A stretch of DNA of 64,000 bases from Aliiglaciecola sp. LCG003 (lineage in GTDB: Bacteria; Pseudomonadota; Gammaproteobacteria; Enterobacterales; Alteromonadaceae). The stretch spans positions 1,984,001 to 2,048,000 of the forward strand of contig NZ_CP128185.1 of assembly GCF_030316135.1 (NCBI RefSeq), given 5' to 3'. Position 1 is the first letter of the stretch, and each line of letters begins with the position of its first letter. Shown here piece after piece: positions 19,868-33,172 of this stretch. Both the position numbers and the translations under genes were made by a program. The notes beneath the pieces are model-generated. The model made no database searches and was not told where the DNA came from. It saw nothing but the letters and a program-made list of their open reading frames with translations.

Positions 19868-20452
19868 TTAATCAACTACACGATATTCACCGCTGTCCAG
19901 TCCATCTAGCGTCCAGGAGCCGATTCGGTAGCGTATTAGTCGAAGCGTAGGAAAGCCTACCGCAGCGGTCATTCGGCGTACCTGCCGATTACGGCCTTCG
20001 GTAATGGTTAACGAAATCCAGCTTGTAGGTATTTCTGCGCGAAATCTTACTGGCGGTGTACGAGGCCAAACTTGAGGCGGTTCGATGATACTAGCTTTAG
20101 CCGGTAAGGTTTTGCCATCTTTCAATACAACACCGTTTTGTAATTGTTCTATTTGAAGTTGGGTAATTTGCCCATCTACTTGAACCCAATAGGTTTTACT
20201 GGTCTTGTTGCGGGGATCGGCAATCTTATGTTGTAATTTACCATCATTGGTTAAAACTAATAATCCTTCACTGTCTCTATCTAAGCGCCCAGCGGCATAA
20301 ACCTGGGGGATATCAATATAATCTTTTAAGGTTTTACGGCCCTCTTGATCGGTAAACTGGGTCAACACATTAAAGGGTTTGTTAAACAACAAAGTGGTCG
20401 TACTAGCTGGTCTAGGGGGCTTGGTAGCGGCAGTTCTACGGGGCCTTTGCAT
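19868..20452 (-). CDS. rluE: 23S rRNA pseudouridine synthase RluE
   Basis: RluE isomerises U2457 (E. coli numbering) in 23S rRNA. This 194-aa protein is of the small RsuA/RluB/E/F type without an S4 domain. The catalytic Asp is in [18 protein letters not shown] (Asp near 59). [13 protein letters not shown] at the N-terminus and [22 protein letters not shown] near the C-terminus are family hallmarks. It stands opposite the isocitrate dehydrogenase gene, with a gap of about 240 bases. Confidence 0.93.
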   Translation of the reverse strand: MQRPRRTAATKPPRPASTTTLLFNKPFNVLTQFTDQEGRKTLKDYIDIPQVYAAGRLDRDSEGLLVLTNDGKLQHKIADPRNKTSKTYWVQVDGQITQLQIEQLQNGVVLKDGKTLPAKASIIEPPQVWPRTPPVRFRAEIPTSWISLTITEGRNRQVRRMTAAVGFPTLRLIRYRIGSWTLDGLDSGEYRVVD

Positions 20453-20655
20453 TTTTTGTCAGACCTTTTTATGATTAGCGAGGGACATTACTGGTAATAA
20501 GAGTTTACCCCATATATTATTGAAAATTAAAGTGATTAAAAAAATTGCTGTCGAAGTTCGTATGATTGTCTAAAATTGCTCTGTATGACTCGGGTGTCAT
20601 CGCAGAGCCGTTTTGTGCATATTAATCTAAGTGTTTTATCGAAAATGACGTTTAA

Positions 20656-22911
<2,256 letters not shown>

Positions 22912-22935
22912 TCGAGTTTTTTCGAAGCAAAAAAT

Positions 22936-22965
22936 AAAAAAGCAGGCTAAAAGCCTGCTTTTTTT
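22936..22965. terminator. Bidirectional terminator between icd and cspD
   Basis: AAGCAGGC and GCCTGCTT pair around a 5-nt loop, with an A run before and a T run after, so it can serve both converging genes. Confidence 0.9.
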
Positions 22966-23024
22966 GATTGGTTACATTTTAAAATAACTGTGTTTCATTT
23001 TTCTAGAATCTAAGTCTGGCCTAA

Positions 23025-23243
23025 CTATCTTTCAGGTTCGTCACTAATACCAATATTTTCAGCATGTAAGCCTTTTGGGCCTTGCTGAACTTCATAAGTC
23101 ACTTCCTGTCCCGCTTTCAGGGAACGGTAACCATCCATTTTGATAGTAGAGTAGTGGGCAAAAATGTCCTCACCACCATCATCAGGAACAATAAAACCAA
23201 AGCCCTTTGCATTGTTAAACCATTTGACTTTTCCAAGCGCCAT
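23025..23243 (-). CDS. cspD: Cold-shock-like protein CspD
   Basis: This is a 72-aa single cold-shock domain with RNP motifs KGFGFIV (about 14-20) and DIFAHYS (about 26-32). The position next to clpS and the C-terminal extension (ENIGISDEPER) match CspD, a stationary-phase inhibitor of DNA replication in E. coli, rather than CspA. It is divergent from clpS over about 200 bases. Confidence 0.92.
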   Translation of the reverse strand: MALGKVKWFNNAKGFGFIVPDDGGEDIFAHYSTIKMDGYRSLKAGQEVTYEVQQGPKGLHAENIGISDEPER

Positions 23244-23448
23244 ACATCTGCTTCCTTTTAATCCCTTGAACTAACACCTCAAAGTCCCCACAATATATTC
23301 ATAGAGACTAGACAAACGACAACACAACGATTTGCCTTACATAAAATGTAGATATTTTAACCTATGAATGTCAAGGTCAATTTAAATTAATCGACAAATT
23401 TTCGTTAAAACACGACAATTAATGTCATAACAACACTAAAATTCCAAT

Positions 23449-23769
23449 ATGAGCAAAGATAATATAATTAGTATCGACCACGAAAAGCAAAAGGAAGCGG
23501 TCAAAAAGAAAGTCGAACCGCCGCCAATGTACAAGGTTTTACTAAATAATGATGATTACACGCCGATGGATTTTGTTATTGAAGTATTGATGCGTTTTTT
23601 CAACGCTGACGCGGAAAAAGCCAATCAGTTGATGTTGACAGTGCACTATCGCGGTAAAGCTGTTTGTGCTATTTATACTGCACAGATAGCTGAAACTAAA
23701 GTCATGCAGGTCAATCAATATGCCCGTAAACATCAACATCCATTGATGTGTACAATGGAACAAGCATAG
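23449..23769 (+). CDS. clpS: ClpS adaptor (N-recognin)
   Basis: ClpS binds proteins with bulky N-terminal residues and delivers them to ClpAP. It is 106 aa. The flexible acidic and basic N-terminal tail is followed by the substrate-pocket segment [17 protein letters not shown] (about 29-45) and the [19 protein letters not shown] segment, whose His helps hold the alpha-amino group. It lies 30 bases before clpA. Genes for the transferases that create N-degrons (bpt, aat) are on the other side of clpA. Confidence 0.97.
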   Translation: MSKDNIISIDHEKQKEAVKKKVEPPPMYKVLLNNDDYTPMDFVIEVLMRFFNADAEKANQLMLTVHYRGKAVCAIYTAQIAETKVMQVNQYARKHQHPLMCTMEQA

Positions 23770-23799
23770 TGTTAGTTTAATCAGACAGAGGGTGAAAGT

Positions 23800-26067
23800 A
23801 TGTTAAATAAAGATTTAGAGCAAACCCTTAACGAAGCGTTCATCTTCGCCAGAGAGCATCGTCATGAATTTATGACAGTCGAACACTTGCTGCTCGCGCT
23901 AGTTGATAATAAAGCCGCTAGAGAGGCGCTTAAGGCCTGTGGAGCTAATATTGACTCGATCAAAGCTGAGTTAATTGACTTCGTCAAAGATACCACGCCC
24001 TTGATAATGGACGACCAAACTACAGACCGAGAAACCCAACCGACACTTGGCTTTCAGCGAGTCTTGCAACGTGCTGTATTTCATGTTCAATCTTCCGGTA
24101 AAGAAGAAGTCACAGGTGCCAACGTTTTGGTGGCGATTTTCAGTGAGCAGGAGTCGCAAGCGGTTTATATATTGAAAAAAGCCGACGTGACCCGCTTGGA
24201 TGTGGTTAACTTTATTTCTCACGGCGTGAGTAAAAATGAAGATGAGTCTGCAGATATCGACAATCACGATGAAAGCGTTGAAGGGGAAGAGAATACTTCT
24301 ATTTTAGAAAAGTATTCGTCGAACTTAAATGTGCTGGCCAAAGAAGGTAAAATTGATCCTCTTATCGGTCGTGATGCAGAATTAGAAAGAACCATTCAGA
24401 TCCTATGTCGTCGGCGTAAAAATAATCCACTGCTTGTGGGTGAAGCTGGGGTGGGGAAAACCGCTATTGCAGAAGGACTGGCTTACAGAATCGTTAATTC
24501 TGAAGTGCCAGAAGTGATAGCCTCAGCGACGGTATATTCACTTGATTTAGGTGCATTATTGGCGGGTACTAAATACCGTGGGGATTTCGAAAAACGCCTT
24601 AAAGGTATTTTGAAAGAACTCAGCAAAGATGAAGAAGCGATTTTATTCATTGATGAAATCCACACTATCATAGGGGCAGGCGCCGCTTCTGGTGGTGTCA
24701 TGGATGCATCTAATTTACTTAAGCCCAAGTTGAGTAGCGGTGAATTGCGCTGTATTGGCTCTACTACCTATCAAGAGTATCAAGGCATATTTGAAAAAGA
24801 TCGTGCCTTAGCAAGACGTTTCCAGAAAATAGATGTTGCCGAGCCTAGTGTGCTAGATACCACTAAAATTTTGATGGGATTGAAAAGTCGCTATGAAAAA
24901 CATCATAACGTCCGGTATACAAATCAAGCAATAAAAGCGGCCTCTGAACTGTCAGCTAAATATATTAACGAGCGACATCTACCAGACAAAGCAATCGATG
25001 TGATTGATGAAGCGGGGGCAAGCCAACAGCTATTGCCATCATCGAAGCGTAAAAAAACCATAGGTTTAAACGATATTGAGCATGTTATTGCCAAAATGGC
25101 GAGGATCCCTGAGAAGTCCGTATCGGCTTCTGACAAGGAAACGCTGAAGAATCTGACCCGAGACCTTAAGTTAGTAGTATTCGGTCAAGACGAAGCGATA
25201 GAGACCCTCTCGGATGCTATCCGCTTGTCTCGCTCCGGTTTGGGTAATGAAACTAAGCCAATCGGTAATTTCATGTTCGCTGGTCCTACGGGTGTAGGTA
25301 AAACTGAAGTTACTCAACAGTTAGCCAAAATTATGGGCGTTGAGTTAATTCGATTCGATATGTCCGAGTATATGGAAAGACACGCTGTTAGTAGATTGAT
25401 AGGTGCACCGCCAGGATACGTTGGTTTTGATCAGGGTGGTTTACTAACTGATGCCGTGATTAAAAATCCGTATTGCGTGGTGTTATTGGATGAAATAGAA
25501 AAAGCCCATAGCGATATTTATAATATCTTATTGCAAGTGATGGATCATGGAACCTTAACCGATAATAACGGCCGTAAAGTTGATTTTCGAAATGTGGTAT
25601 TAGTCATGACCACCAATGCTGGCGTGCAAGAGACAGTGCGAAAATCAATTGGCTTTAAACAACAAGACCATAGTCATGATGCTAAGAGTGAAATCAATAA
25701 AATATTCACGCCTGAGTTTAGAAACCGTCTAGATGCGACCATTTGGTTTAATCATTTGGAGTCAGATGTGATTTTACAAGTTGTTGATAAATTCTTTGTG
25801 GAATTACAAGTTCAGCTTGATGCCAAAGGTGTCTCTCTTGAAATAGATGCCGAAGCTAGAGCTTGGTTAGCGGAAAAAGGTTATGACAGGTCAATGGGCG
25901 CTCGTCCAATGGCTAGAGTGATGCAAGAGCATGTTAAGAAAGAGTTGGCCAATGAATTATTGTTTGGCAAGCTGATGAAAGGCGGTAGTGTGAAAATCAC
26001 CTTGTCTGAAGATAAGTTGAACTTTAAATATACTAATGCCGACAGTAAAGAGCCTAGTGAAGCCTAA
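23800..26067 (+). CDS. clpA: ATP-dependent Clp protease ATP-binding subunit ClpA
   Basis: This AAA+ unfoldase feeds substrates to ClpP. It is 755 aa with an N-terminal ClpS-binding domain (about 1-145), AAA1 with Walker A GEAGVGKT (about 213) and Walker B LFIDEIHT, and AAA2 with GPTGVGKTEV (about 493) and VVLLDEIEKAH. The ClpP-docking loop is visible as IGF near residue 614 (E. coli has IGL). A GAGGGTG Shine-Dalgarno precedes the start. clpP is not in the window. Confidence 0.97.
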   Translation: MLNKDLEQTLNEAFIFAREHRHEFMTVEHLLLALVDNKAAREALKACGANIDSIKAELIDFVKDTTPLIMDDQTTDRETQPTLGFQRVLQRAVFHVQSSGKEEVTGANVLVAIFSEQESQAVYILKKADVTRLDVVNFISHGVSKNEDESADIDNHDESVEGEENTSILEKYSSNLNVLAKEGKIDPLIGRDAELERTIQILCRRRKNNPLLVGEAGVGKTAIAEGLAYRIVNSEVPEVIASATVYSLDLGALLAGTKYRGDFEKRLKGILKELSKDEEAILFIDEIHTIIGAGAASGGVMDASNLLKPKLSSGELRCIGSTTYQEYQGIFEKDRALARRFQKIDVAEPSVLDTTKILMGLKSRYEKHHNVRYTNQAIKAASELSAKYINERHLPDKAIDVIDEAGASQQLLPSSKRKKTIGLNDIEHVIAKMARIPEKSVSASDKETLKNLTRDLKLVVFGQDEAIETLSDAIRLSRSGLGNETKPIGNFMFAGPTGVGKTEVTQQLAKIMGVELIRFDMSEYMERHAVSRLIGAPPGYVGFDQGGLLTDAVIKNPYCVVLLDEIEKAHSDIYNILLQVMDHGTLTDNNGRKVDFRNVVLVMTTNAGVQETVRKSIGFKQQDHSHDAKSEINKIFTPEFRNRLDATIWFNHLESDVILQVVDKFFVELQVQLDAKGVSLEIDAEARAWLAEKGYDRSMGARPMARVMQEHVKKELANELLFGKLMKGGSVKITLSEDKLNFKYTNADSKEPSEA

Positions 26068-26087
26068 CTCTATAGGGTAAATTAGCA

Positions 26088-26118
26088 ACAAAAAAGCCCA
26101 GCATTTGCTGGGCTTTTT
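26088..26118. terminator. Bidirectional terminator between clpA and infA
   Basis: An AGCCCAGC stem with GCTGGGCT and an ATTT loop is flanked by an A run and a T run. It lies between two converging genes. Confidence 0.92.
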
Positions 26119-26131
26119 AGTCTTTTAGGTA

Positions 26132-26359
<228 letters not shown>

Positions 26360-26424
26360 TTACCTCAAATAAGTGTCAAAATTGCCGCGCAGATTTTGCC
26401 CAATAAGGCAGCGAGTGTAAAGGA

Positions 26425-27135
26425 TTACCTGCTATTTTTTTTGATTAAGTGCCATTTATGCTCAATAAAGCGTTCGTGGGGGTGAAAATTCGCCTTATAG
26501 TTCATTTTTTGACAGGCATCGACTTGATAGCCTAAATACAAATATTGCTTATCACGTTTTTTTGCCAGCTCAAGCTGATGAATAATCGCCAAAGTGCCTA
26601 ACGAACGATGCTCATATTCAGGCTTAAAGAATGTGTACAGAGCGGATAAACTATTGGGAAGTTCATCGGTGACTGCAATAGCGATCAGCTCTTGGTTTAA
26701 AAAGAATTCAACATAGATGACATTTAACCAATCACTACTGGTGAAACTTTCATATTGATGGGGTAGAGCAGGGTACATACTCCCATTTGCATGGCGTTGG
26801 TTAATGTATTGTTGGTAGATAGAAAAATATTCAGGTTTGTTATCAAAGCTGGCAAAAACCTGTATGTCGCTATTTTTATTAATGATGCGCCTTTGGCTCT
26901 TGGAAGGCTTGAAATCCTTGACCGGTAGCCGTATGGATTGACAAGCATCGCAAGCTGCACAATGTGGGCGATAAATTTGCTCTCCACTGCGCCGGAATCC
27001 GGCATCAAGTAGGGCGTCGTATTCAGTGGGTGTTGCCGTAGTATTTTGACTAGGGACCAAAACTAATAACTGTTCTAGTTGATCAGCAAGGTAACTGCAT
27101 TCGAATCTATCCGTGATACCAAATTTCATTTTCAT
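26425..27135 (-). CDS. bpt: Aspartate/glutamate leucyltransferase (Bpt; arginyltransferase family)
   Basis: This enzyme transfers Leu from Leu-tRNA to N-terminal Asp or Glu, making N-degrons read by ClpS. It is 236 aa from the ATG that overlaps the aat stop (ATGA at 27132-27135). An upstream TTG in frame is less likely. The cysteine cluster YRPHCAACDACQSIRLPV (about 53-70) and KPEYEHRSLGTLAIIHQLELA are characteristic. It belongs to the ATE/Bpt fold; bacterial members of this length generally use leucine, not arginine, so the old name is misleading. Confidence 0.93.
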   Translation of the reverse strand: MKMKFGITDRFECSYLADQLEQLLVLVPSQNTTATPTEYDALLDAGFRRSGEQIYRPHCAACDACQSIRLPVKDFKPSKSQRRIINKNSDIQVFASFDNKPEYFSIYQQYINQRHANGSMYPALPHQYESFTSSDWLNVIYVEFFLNQELIAIAVTDELPNSLSALYTFFKPEYEHRSLGTLAIIHQLELAKKRDKQYLYLGYQVDACQKMNYKANFHPHERFIEHKWHLIKKNSR

Positions 27136-27830
27136 AACGTCAATTGTTGGGCGAGCCAAGGTATTTGGATTGGTTGTTTATTATATTTCTTTAAATAGCT
27201 TAAAAACTGCTTTCTGGCAACTGTGACACAGCCCAAGGTGGCTAAGTGCGGGTTTTGCATCTGGCAGTCTATAAGTTTGACTTTAAAACGTGCTAGATAC
27301 TGCACTAAATAATGCAGTGCTATTTTAGAACCATTTGTCTGCTTACTAAACATTGATTCACCACAGAACACACTGTTGCTATAAACACCATAAAGCCCAC
27401 CAATAAGCTCATTATCGAGCCAAACCTCTACAGAGTGGGCGTGACCGCTTTTGTGCAAGTTTTTATAGCCTTGGATCATCTCTGCCGTGATCCAGGTGCC
27501 ATTGTCAGTACGAGGTATATGGGCACAAGTATCGATCACCTGATCAAAGGCTAAGTTAATGGATACTTGTGGTTTAATTCTACGGATGTGTTTCAGCAGA
27601 CTTTTGCTGGGATGATAATCATCCACAAATATTACGCCTCTAGGGTCTGGCGACCACCAAAGAATTGGCTCGCCTTCTCCAAACCAAGGAAAGATCCCTG
27701 AGGCATAAGCACTTAACAGCCTTTCTACTGATAAATCCCCTCCGAAGGCGAGTAATCCGTTAGGGTCGACAAGTGCATTTTCTACATCAGGAAACGTTGA
27801 GGTATGGTCTAATTTAGGTAGCGAAATCAT
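27132..27830 (-). CDS. aat: Leucyl/phenylalanyl-tRNA-protein transferase
   Basis: Aat adds Leu or Phe to proteins starting with Lys or Arg, creating ClpS substrates. It is 232 aa with the family core NGLLAFGGDLSVERLL (about 25-40), GIFPWFGEGEPILWWSPDPRGVI, and GLYGVYSNSVFCGESMFS. It is translationally coupled to bpt by an ATGA overlap, so both branches of N-degron formation are made together. Confidence 0.97.
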   Translation of the reverse strand: MISLPKLDHTSTFPDVENALVDPNGLLAFGGDLSVERLLSAYASGIFPWFGEGEPILWWSPDPRGVIFVDDYHPSKSLLKHIRRIKPQVSINLAFDQVIDTCAHIPRTDNGTWITAEMIQGYKNLHKSGHAHSVEVWLDNELIGGLYGVYSNSVFCGESMFSKQTNGSKIALHYLVQYLARFKVKLIDCQMQNPHLATLGCVTVARKQFLSYLKKYNKQPIQIPWLAQQLTL

Positions 27831-27923
27831 AATTTACTATGCTTACTTTATTAGACTTATAATTGCGACTAAGCCACTCAAAATTAATCATCCTCAACAT
27901 TTTAACAGACAAACACTCTCCGA

Positions 27924-29235
<1,312 letters not shown>

Positions 29236-29682
29236 ATGTCTCAGACAGTTACAGATATGTTTCGTGATGGTCAGGAGTATATGAAAACTTGGCCAATGCA
29301 AAAAGAACTTTATGCACTTTTCCCTGAGTGCCGAGTGATTTCGGCTACAAAATTCTCAATTACTGTGATGCCACCTTTGGCGGTGATCACCGCTGCATTG
29401 CTGATTGGTCAAAATGGTACCGCTTTTATTCCTCAATCTATCGCTATGGGCGCCTTCTTTCTAAGTTTACCCATGCAAGGCTTGATGTGGTTAGGTTTCC
29501 GCTCAAATCAAACATTACCTCCAGCGATGAAAGCCTGGTACTTGGACATCCATCAAAAGATGGCATTGGAAGGGGTCAGGGTTGCAGAATTACGGGCGAA
29601 ACCTCGCTACAAAGAACTAGCCAGACTATTGAAAACTGCCTTTAGCGAACTTGATAAAGTCTTTACCCAACGTTGGTTCTAA
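29236..29682 (+). CDS. yfbV: UPF0208 membrane protein YfbV
   Basis: This 148-aa inner-membrane protein of the DUF412 family has two transmembrane segments (about 43-62 and 68-88, the latter SIAMGAFFLSLPMQGLMWLG) between soluble ends. Conserved features are the N-terminal DGQEYMKTWPMQKEL and the segment FRSNQTLPPAMKAWY. In E. coli YfbV helps insulate the Ter macrodomain with MatP. Its last 20 bases overlap the 3' end of the converging sprT gene. Confidence 0.9.
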   Translation: MSQTVTDMFRDGQEYMKTWPMQKELYALFPECRVISATKFSITVMPPLAVITAALLIGQNGTAFIPQSIAMGAFFLSLPMQGLMWLGFRSNQTLPPAMKAWYLDIHQKMALEGVRVAELRAKPRYKELARLLKTAFSELDKVFTQRWF

Positions 29683-30187
29683 CTATCGCCTCAGACAAGC
29701 TTTGTCGGCATACTCTGCAGATATAGCTTTGTTTGTGACGAATCACTTTATTGTGGCGACGAATACTTAGCGCCACAGGTCCACACTCGCATCGATACTC
29801 TACAGTTTGGCCTTGAGTCTTGGTTGTATCCATTTTATGGGTGGTCTTGGCTGGCTTTTTAAAAACATGCTGCATGATGTGGCGCCACTCAGGACCGTGG
29901 GGTCTGACCTTACCGAACAAGTGAAATGTCACTATATGTGCCACTTCATGGGCTATAACTTCATCATGGAAGCTTGCCTCATTGTCTTTTAATAGCACAG
30001 GATTTAACTTAATCAGATGTTTGTGTAAATGTGCCGTTCCGGCTATTTTGCCCCTTTGATTAAAGGCCAAGTCAGGGTAATTCAATTTTATTGACAAACT
30101 ATTGTTCGCCAGATCAATAAACTGATTAACGGTCAAACGCGCAGCCTGTTTTTGTTCAAAACTGAGAATGGATGATAATGTTGGCAT
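29663..30187 (-). CDS. sprT: SprT-family zinc metalloprotease-like protein
   Basis: This 174-aa protein carries the zincin motif HEVAHIV (about 81-87) with HGPEWR downstream, and a C-terminal zinc ribbon (CECG, then CRVC). SprT homologues resemble the protease domain of Spartan, which removes DNA-protein crosslinks, but the bacterial role is not settled. It overlaps yfbV tail to tail by 20 bases. Confidence 0.92.
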   Translation of the reverse strand: MPTLSSILSFEQKQAARLTVNQFIDLANNSLSIKLNYPDLAFNQRGKIAGTAHLHKHLIKLNPVLLKDNEASFHDEVIAHEVAHIVTFHLFGKVRPHGPEWRHIMQHVFKKPAKTTHKMDTTKTQGQTVEYRCECGPVALSIRRHNKVIRHKQSYICRVCRQSLSEAIVRTNVG

Positions 30188-30289
30188 TGCACAAGGGTAC
30201 TCAATATTCTAATTACAACACGCTAGTTAAACTAGACGGGGTAAGGATGGATAACGAGATAGTAAATCGTCGCTATCCATCTATTATTA

Positions 30290-32152
30290 CTACTTTATTT
30301 CACAAGCTAAACAGTGTGCGTAAACACCTTTAGGATCATTAAACTTAGCAACAGTGTCTAATTGTTTAACAAAATGTTTCACCACGCCCATTAATTTAGA
30401 CTCATCTTGTTGGATATTGGTTTCGCCAACCATCATTGATGCTTGTCCGAAGAACTCTTTCCAAAAACGTTCGCTAGCGCTCATATCGCGCTGAACATAT
30501 TGAGTGTCATATTCTTCTAAGCCTGCTAATGTCGCGGCACTTTCCACAGCATCATCAATATAGCCTAAGCTATCCACCAAGCCTAAATCAAGCGCCGTCT
30601 CGCCTATCCAAACGCGACCTTGAGCAATACTGTCAACCGCTTCTAAACTCATATTGCGCTCTTCAGCCACCAAACCAATAAATTGCTTATACCCATGATT
30701 AATACTCATTTGTATTAATTGACCGACTCTAGGATCCAGTTCACGGGTGGCGCCTATTCCAGCAAAATCAGTGGTACCAACCCCATCGGTATGAATACCT
30801 AGGTAATCGAGGGAATTCTCGTAGGTCATAAACATCCCAAAGATTCCGATTGACCCAGTAATAGTGCTGGGCGCTGATATTATTTTATCTGCGCTGGCCG
30901 AGATCCAATACCCACCCGAAGCGGCATAGGTACTCATTAGTGCTACAACAGGTTTATTGGCCACTTTGAGGTTTTCAATTTCTTGGCGGATAATTTCTGA
31001 GGCGAATGCGCTGCCACCTGGAGAATCAACGTATAACACTACGGCTTTGACTGTTTCATCAAGGCGTGCTTTGCGCAACAACTCTGCAGTACTATCGCCG
31101 CCCACATCACCTGCTTTTTGTGTGCCATTTAAAATAGCGCCCTTGGCAACTACGATGGCAACTTTATCAGTCTCTATATTAGGCAGTTTAAAGGGGGTTT
31201 TGATGACGCTTAGATACTGGTCTAAGTTAATCTGCTTAAAAGATTTTTCATCTTTATCTGGACCCACTAAGGCAAGCATTTCCTGGCGGATTTCTTCACG
31301 GGTCTTAAGACCATCAACCCAACCATTGTCTAAAGCATACTTAGCAAAGTCTGCATCAACCTGCTCAAACTTACTTAAGAAGGTTTCAATCTCTTCATCA
31401 AAATTTTCTTCAGAAAGATTTCGAGCTTTAGCGACATCTTGCTTATATTGCTGCCACAAGGAAGATAACCAAGCTTGGTTAGCCTCTTTTGCCGCATCAG
31501 ACATATCATCTCTAATGAAGGGTTCAATGGCTGATTTATAGGTACCCACCTTAAATATATGAGTAGTCACTTTTAGCTTATCTAGTGCTGCTTTGAAATA
31601 GGTACGGTAACGACCATAACCTTCAAACATCATTGCACCCATAGGGTTTAGGTAAACCTTATCGGCACGACTGGCTAAGTAATATTGATTTTGCGAATAA
31701 AAATCACCAAACGCGTAAACTGGTTTGCCGCTTTCTTTAAAACTATCAATTGCAGTTGCTATTTGATGTAATTTATCCATCCCAGCACTGCCCATGCCCT
31801 GTAGCTGTAAAACTAATGTTTTGATGCGCTTATCATGCTTAGCATTCTCTAGCACAAATAAAACATCTTGCAATAGGACTTCCGGATTATCATCTTTTTG
31901 TCCTAGGGCTTGGACTAAGAATTTATCCAAAGGGTCGACATAGCGCTTTTCGATGACTACATCACCCTCTAGGTTGAGTACCAAGGCACTATCATTCGGT
32001 ACTATAATTTTACCGTCATCTTTCAACAGAACGAATATTAGACCGATTGCTAACACTATAAATATAATGTTGAAAAACAGTTTCCTGCTAAAATTTAATA
32101 CTGACCAGATTCCCGTAAAGAAAGATTTGGTCCAACTTGTTCCATTTGCCAT
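30290..32152 (-). CDS. sppA: Signal peptide peptidase SppA, 67K type
   Basis: This inner-membrane serine protease degrades leftover signal peptides. Counting from the ATG at 32152, preceded by AGGTGAGAG, it has 620 aa. A longer frame start 17 codons upstream lacks a ribosome site. One N-terminal membrane segment (about 24-46) is followed by tandem SppA domains. The catalytic pair is visible: Lys near 206 in VGTYKSAIEPF and Ser near 412 in TYAASGGYW, close to positions 209 and 409 of the E. coli enzyme. DSPGGSAF (about 376) is also conserved. Confidence 0.95.
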   Translation of the reverse strand: MANGTSWTKSFFTGIWSVLNFSRKLFFNIIFIVLAIGLIFVLLKDDGKIIVPNDSALVLNLEGDVVIEKRYVDPLDKFLVQALGQKDDNPEVLLQDVLFVLENAKHDKRIKTLVLQLQGMGSAGMDKLHQIATAIDSFKESGKPVYAFGDFYSQNQYYLASRADKVYLNPMGAMMFEGYGRYRTYFKAALDKLKVTTHIFKVGTYKSAIEPFIRDDMSDAAKEANQAWLSSLWQQYKQDVAKARNLSEENFDEEIETFLSKFEQVDADFAKYALDNGWVDGLKTREEIRQEMLALVGPDKDEKSFKQINLDQYLSVIKTPFKLPNIETDKVAIVVAKGAILNGTQKAGDVGGDSTAELLRKARLDETVKAVVLYVDSPGGSAFASEIIRQEIENLKVANKPVVALMSTYAASGGYWISASADKIISAPSTITGSIGIFGMFMTYENSLDYLGIHTDGVGTTDFAGIGATRELDPRVGQLIQMSINHGYKQFIGLVAEERNMSLEAVDSIAQGRVWIGETALDLGLVDSLGYIDDAVESAATLAGLEEYDTQYVQRDMSASERFWKEFFGQASMMVGETNIQQDESKLMGVVKHFVKQLDTVAKFNDPKGVYAHCLACEIK

Positions 32153-32229
32153 ACTACTCTCACCTGAAATTAAAACTCTGCATATCCTAAACAAATTCAC
32201 CAATTAAGCCATGTAACAAATGTAATTTT

Positions 32230-32412
32230 TTATGAATTTGAGGGTTTATCGCGTTGTTTCTGTAAATCCTGCTCTAGCCATTTTTTGATTAAACTGACAA
32301 ACAAAGCTAAATCATCGTCCGCGAAGGTTTTGATTAAAGCTGCTTTTCGCGCACTTTGCTTAACCTTAGGCTGCTGTCGATTGAATAATCGTGACAGGGG
32401 GGTGGTGTTCAT
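32230..32412 (-). CDS. Small protein of unknown function upstream of sppA
   Basis: This is an open frame of about 60 aa: a basic N-terminal half (LSRLFNRQQPKVKQSARKAAL), a predicted amphipathic helical half (DDDLALFVSLIKKWLEQD) and a polar tail. It is 77 bases upstream of sppA and divergent from the DoxX gene. An ATG three codons earlier (32421) and a longer frame to 32529 exist, but the longer form would run into the DoxX gene start. No clear Shine-Dalgarno. The helical segment is protein-like, so I think it is real, but I do not recognise the family. Confidence 0.55.
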   Translation of the reverse strand: MNTTPLSRLFNRQQPKVKQSARKAALIKTFADDDLALFVSLIKKWLEQDLQKQRDKPSNS

Positions 32413-32488
32413 CAGAAACATCAATCGTATTGAAATATTATTACCCCGAAGTCTATCTATTCTAAAAACTAACTTAAAGAGATAATTG

Positions 32489-33106
32489 ATGGGATTACTG
32501 GATAAATTTAAAACCAGCCAAGATCTCATGGCTCGGATACAAATTATGGACGGATTAGCGCCATTGTTAATTCGAATTTACCTCGCACCTATATTTATTC
32601 AAGCTGGTTGGGGGAAGTTAGCCTCAGTGGAAGACACGGCTGCCTATTTTGGCAATGCCAACTGGGGATTGGGATTACCTTTTCCTGACATTTTAGCCGT
32701 GTTGGCAGGCGGGGCGGAGTTCATCGGTGGATGGTTTTTGTTATTCGGATTTTTAACTCGGTTAATTGCCATTCCTCTGATGGTGACAATGTTGGTTGCC
32801 GCGCTAACTGCCCATTGGCAATATGGTTGGCATGCCTTACCGGAGACTACTTTAACTGTGCCATGGGAGTGGCGTATGGATCTCATTGAAGGAGCAGTTG
32901 AACGTAAAGAAGCAGCTAAAAATGTGTTACAACAATATGGCGACTATGCTTGGCTGACAGAGCATGGCAATATCACCATACTGAAGAACGGTGTCGAATT
33001 TACTGCGACCTATTTCATAATGTTATTGGTATTATTTTTCAGTGGTGGTGGTCGATTCACTAGCCTAGATTACTTTGTGCAAAAATTTGTTAGGCAATCA
33101 TCTTAA
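32489..33106 (+). CDS. DoxX-family integral membrane protein
   Basis: This 205-aa protein has four hydrophobic segments and the DoxX pattern RIYLAPIFIQAGWGKL (about 30-45) followed by LAVLAGGAEFIGGWFLLFG and LIAIPLMVTMLVA. The family is widespread and poorly defined; members have been tied to redox or quinone functions and detoxification. An insert between helices three and four (about 105-165) is longer than in minimal DoxX proteins. AGAG precedes the ATG at 32489; a TTG is directly upstream. A nitroreductase gene follows, so both may be co-transcribed. Confidence 0.87.
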   Translation: MGLLDKFKTSQDLMARIQIMDGLAPLLIRIYLAPIFIQAGWGKLASVEDTAAYFGNANWGLGLPFPDILAVLAGGAEFIGGWFLLFGFLTRLIAIPLMVTMLVAALTAHWQYGWHALPETTLTVPWEWRMDLIEGAVERKEAAKNVLQQYGDYAWLTEHGNITILKNGVEFTATYFIMLLVLFFSGGGRFTSLDYFVQKFVRQSS

Positions 33107-33172
33107 ACTCGGGTTGTAGTCAACCTATAAAGTTTGCATAATTTAATCATTAATAAAATTAAAGGTGTAAGT

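Noticed and set aside
30957-31541. Open frame of 194 codons on the plus strand
   Set aside because: It is entirely antisense to the well-supported sppA gene, is Ser-rich with no recognisable domain, and has no ribosome site; a coding shadow.
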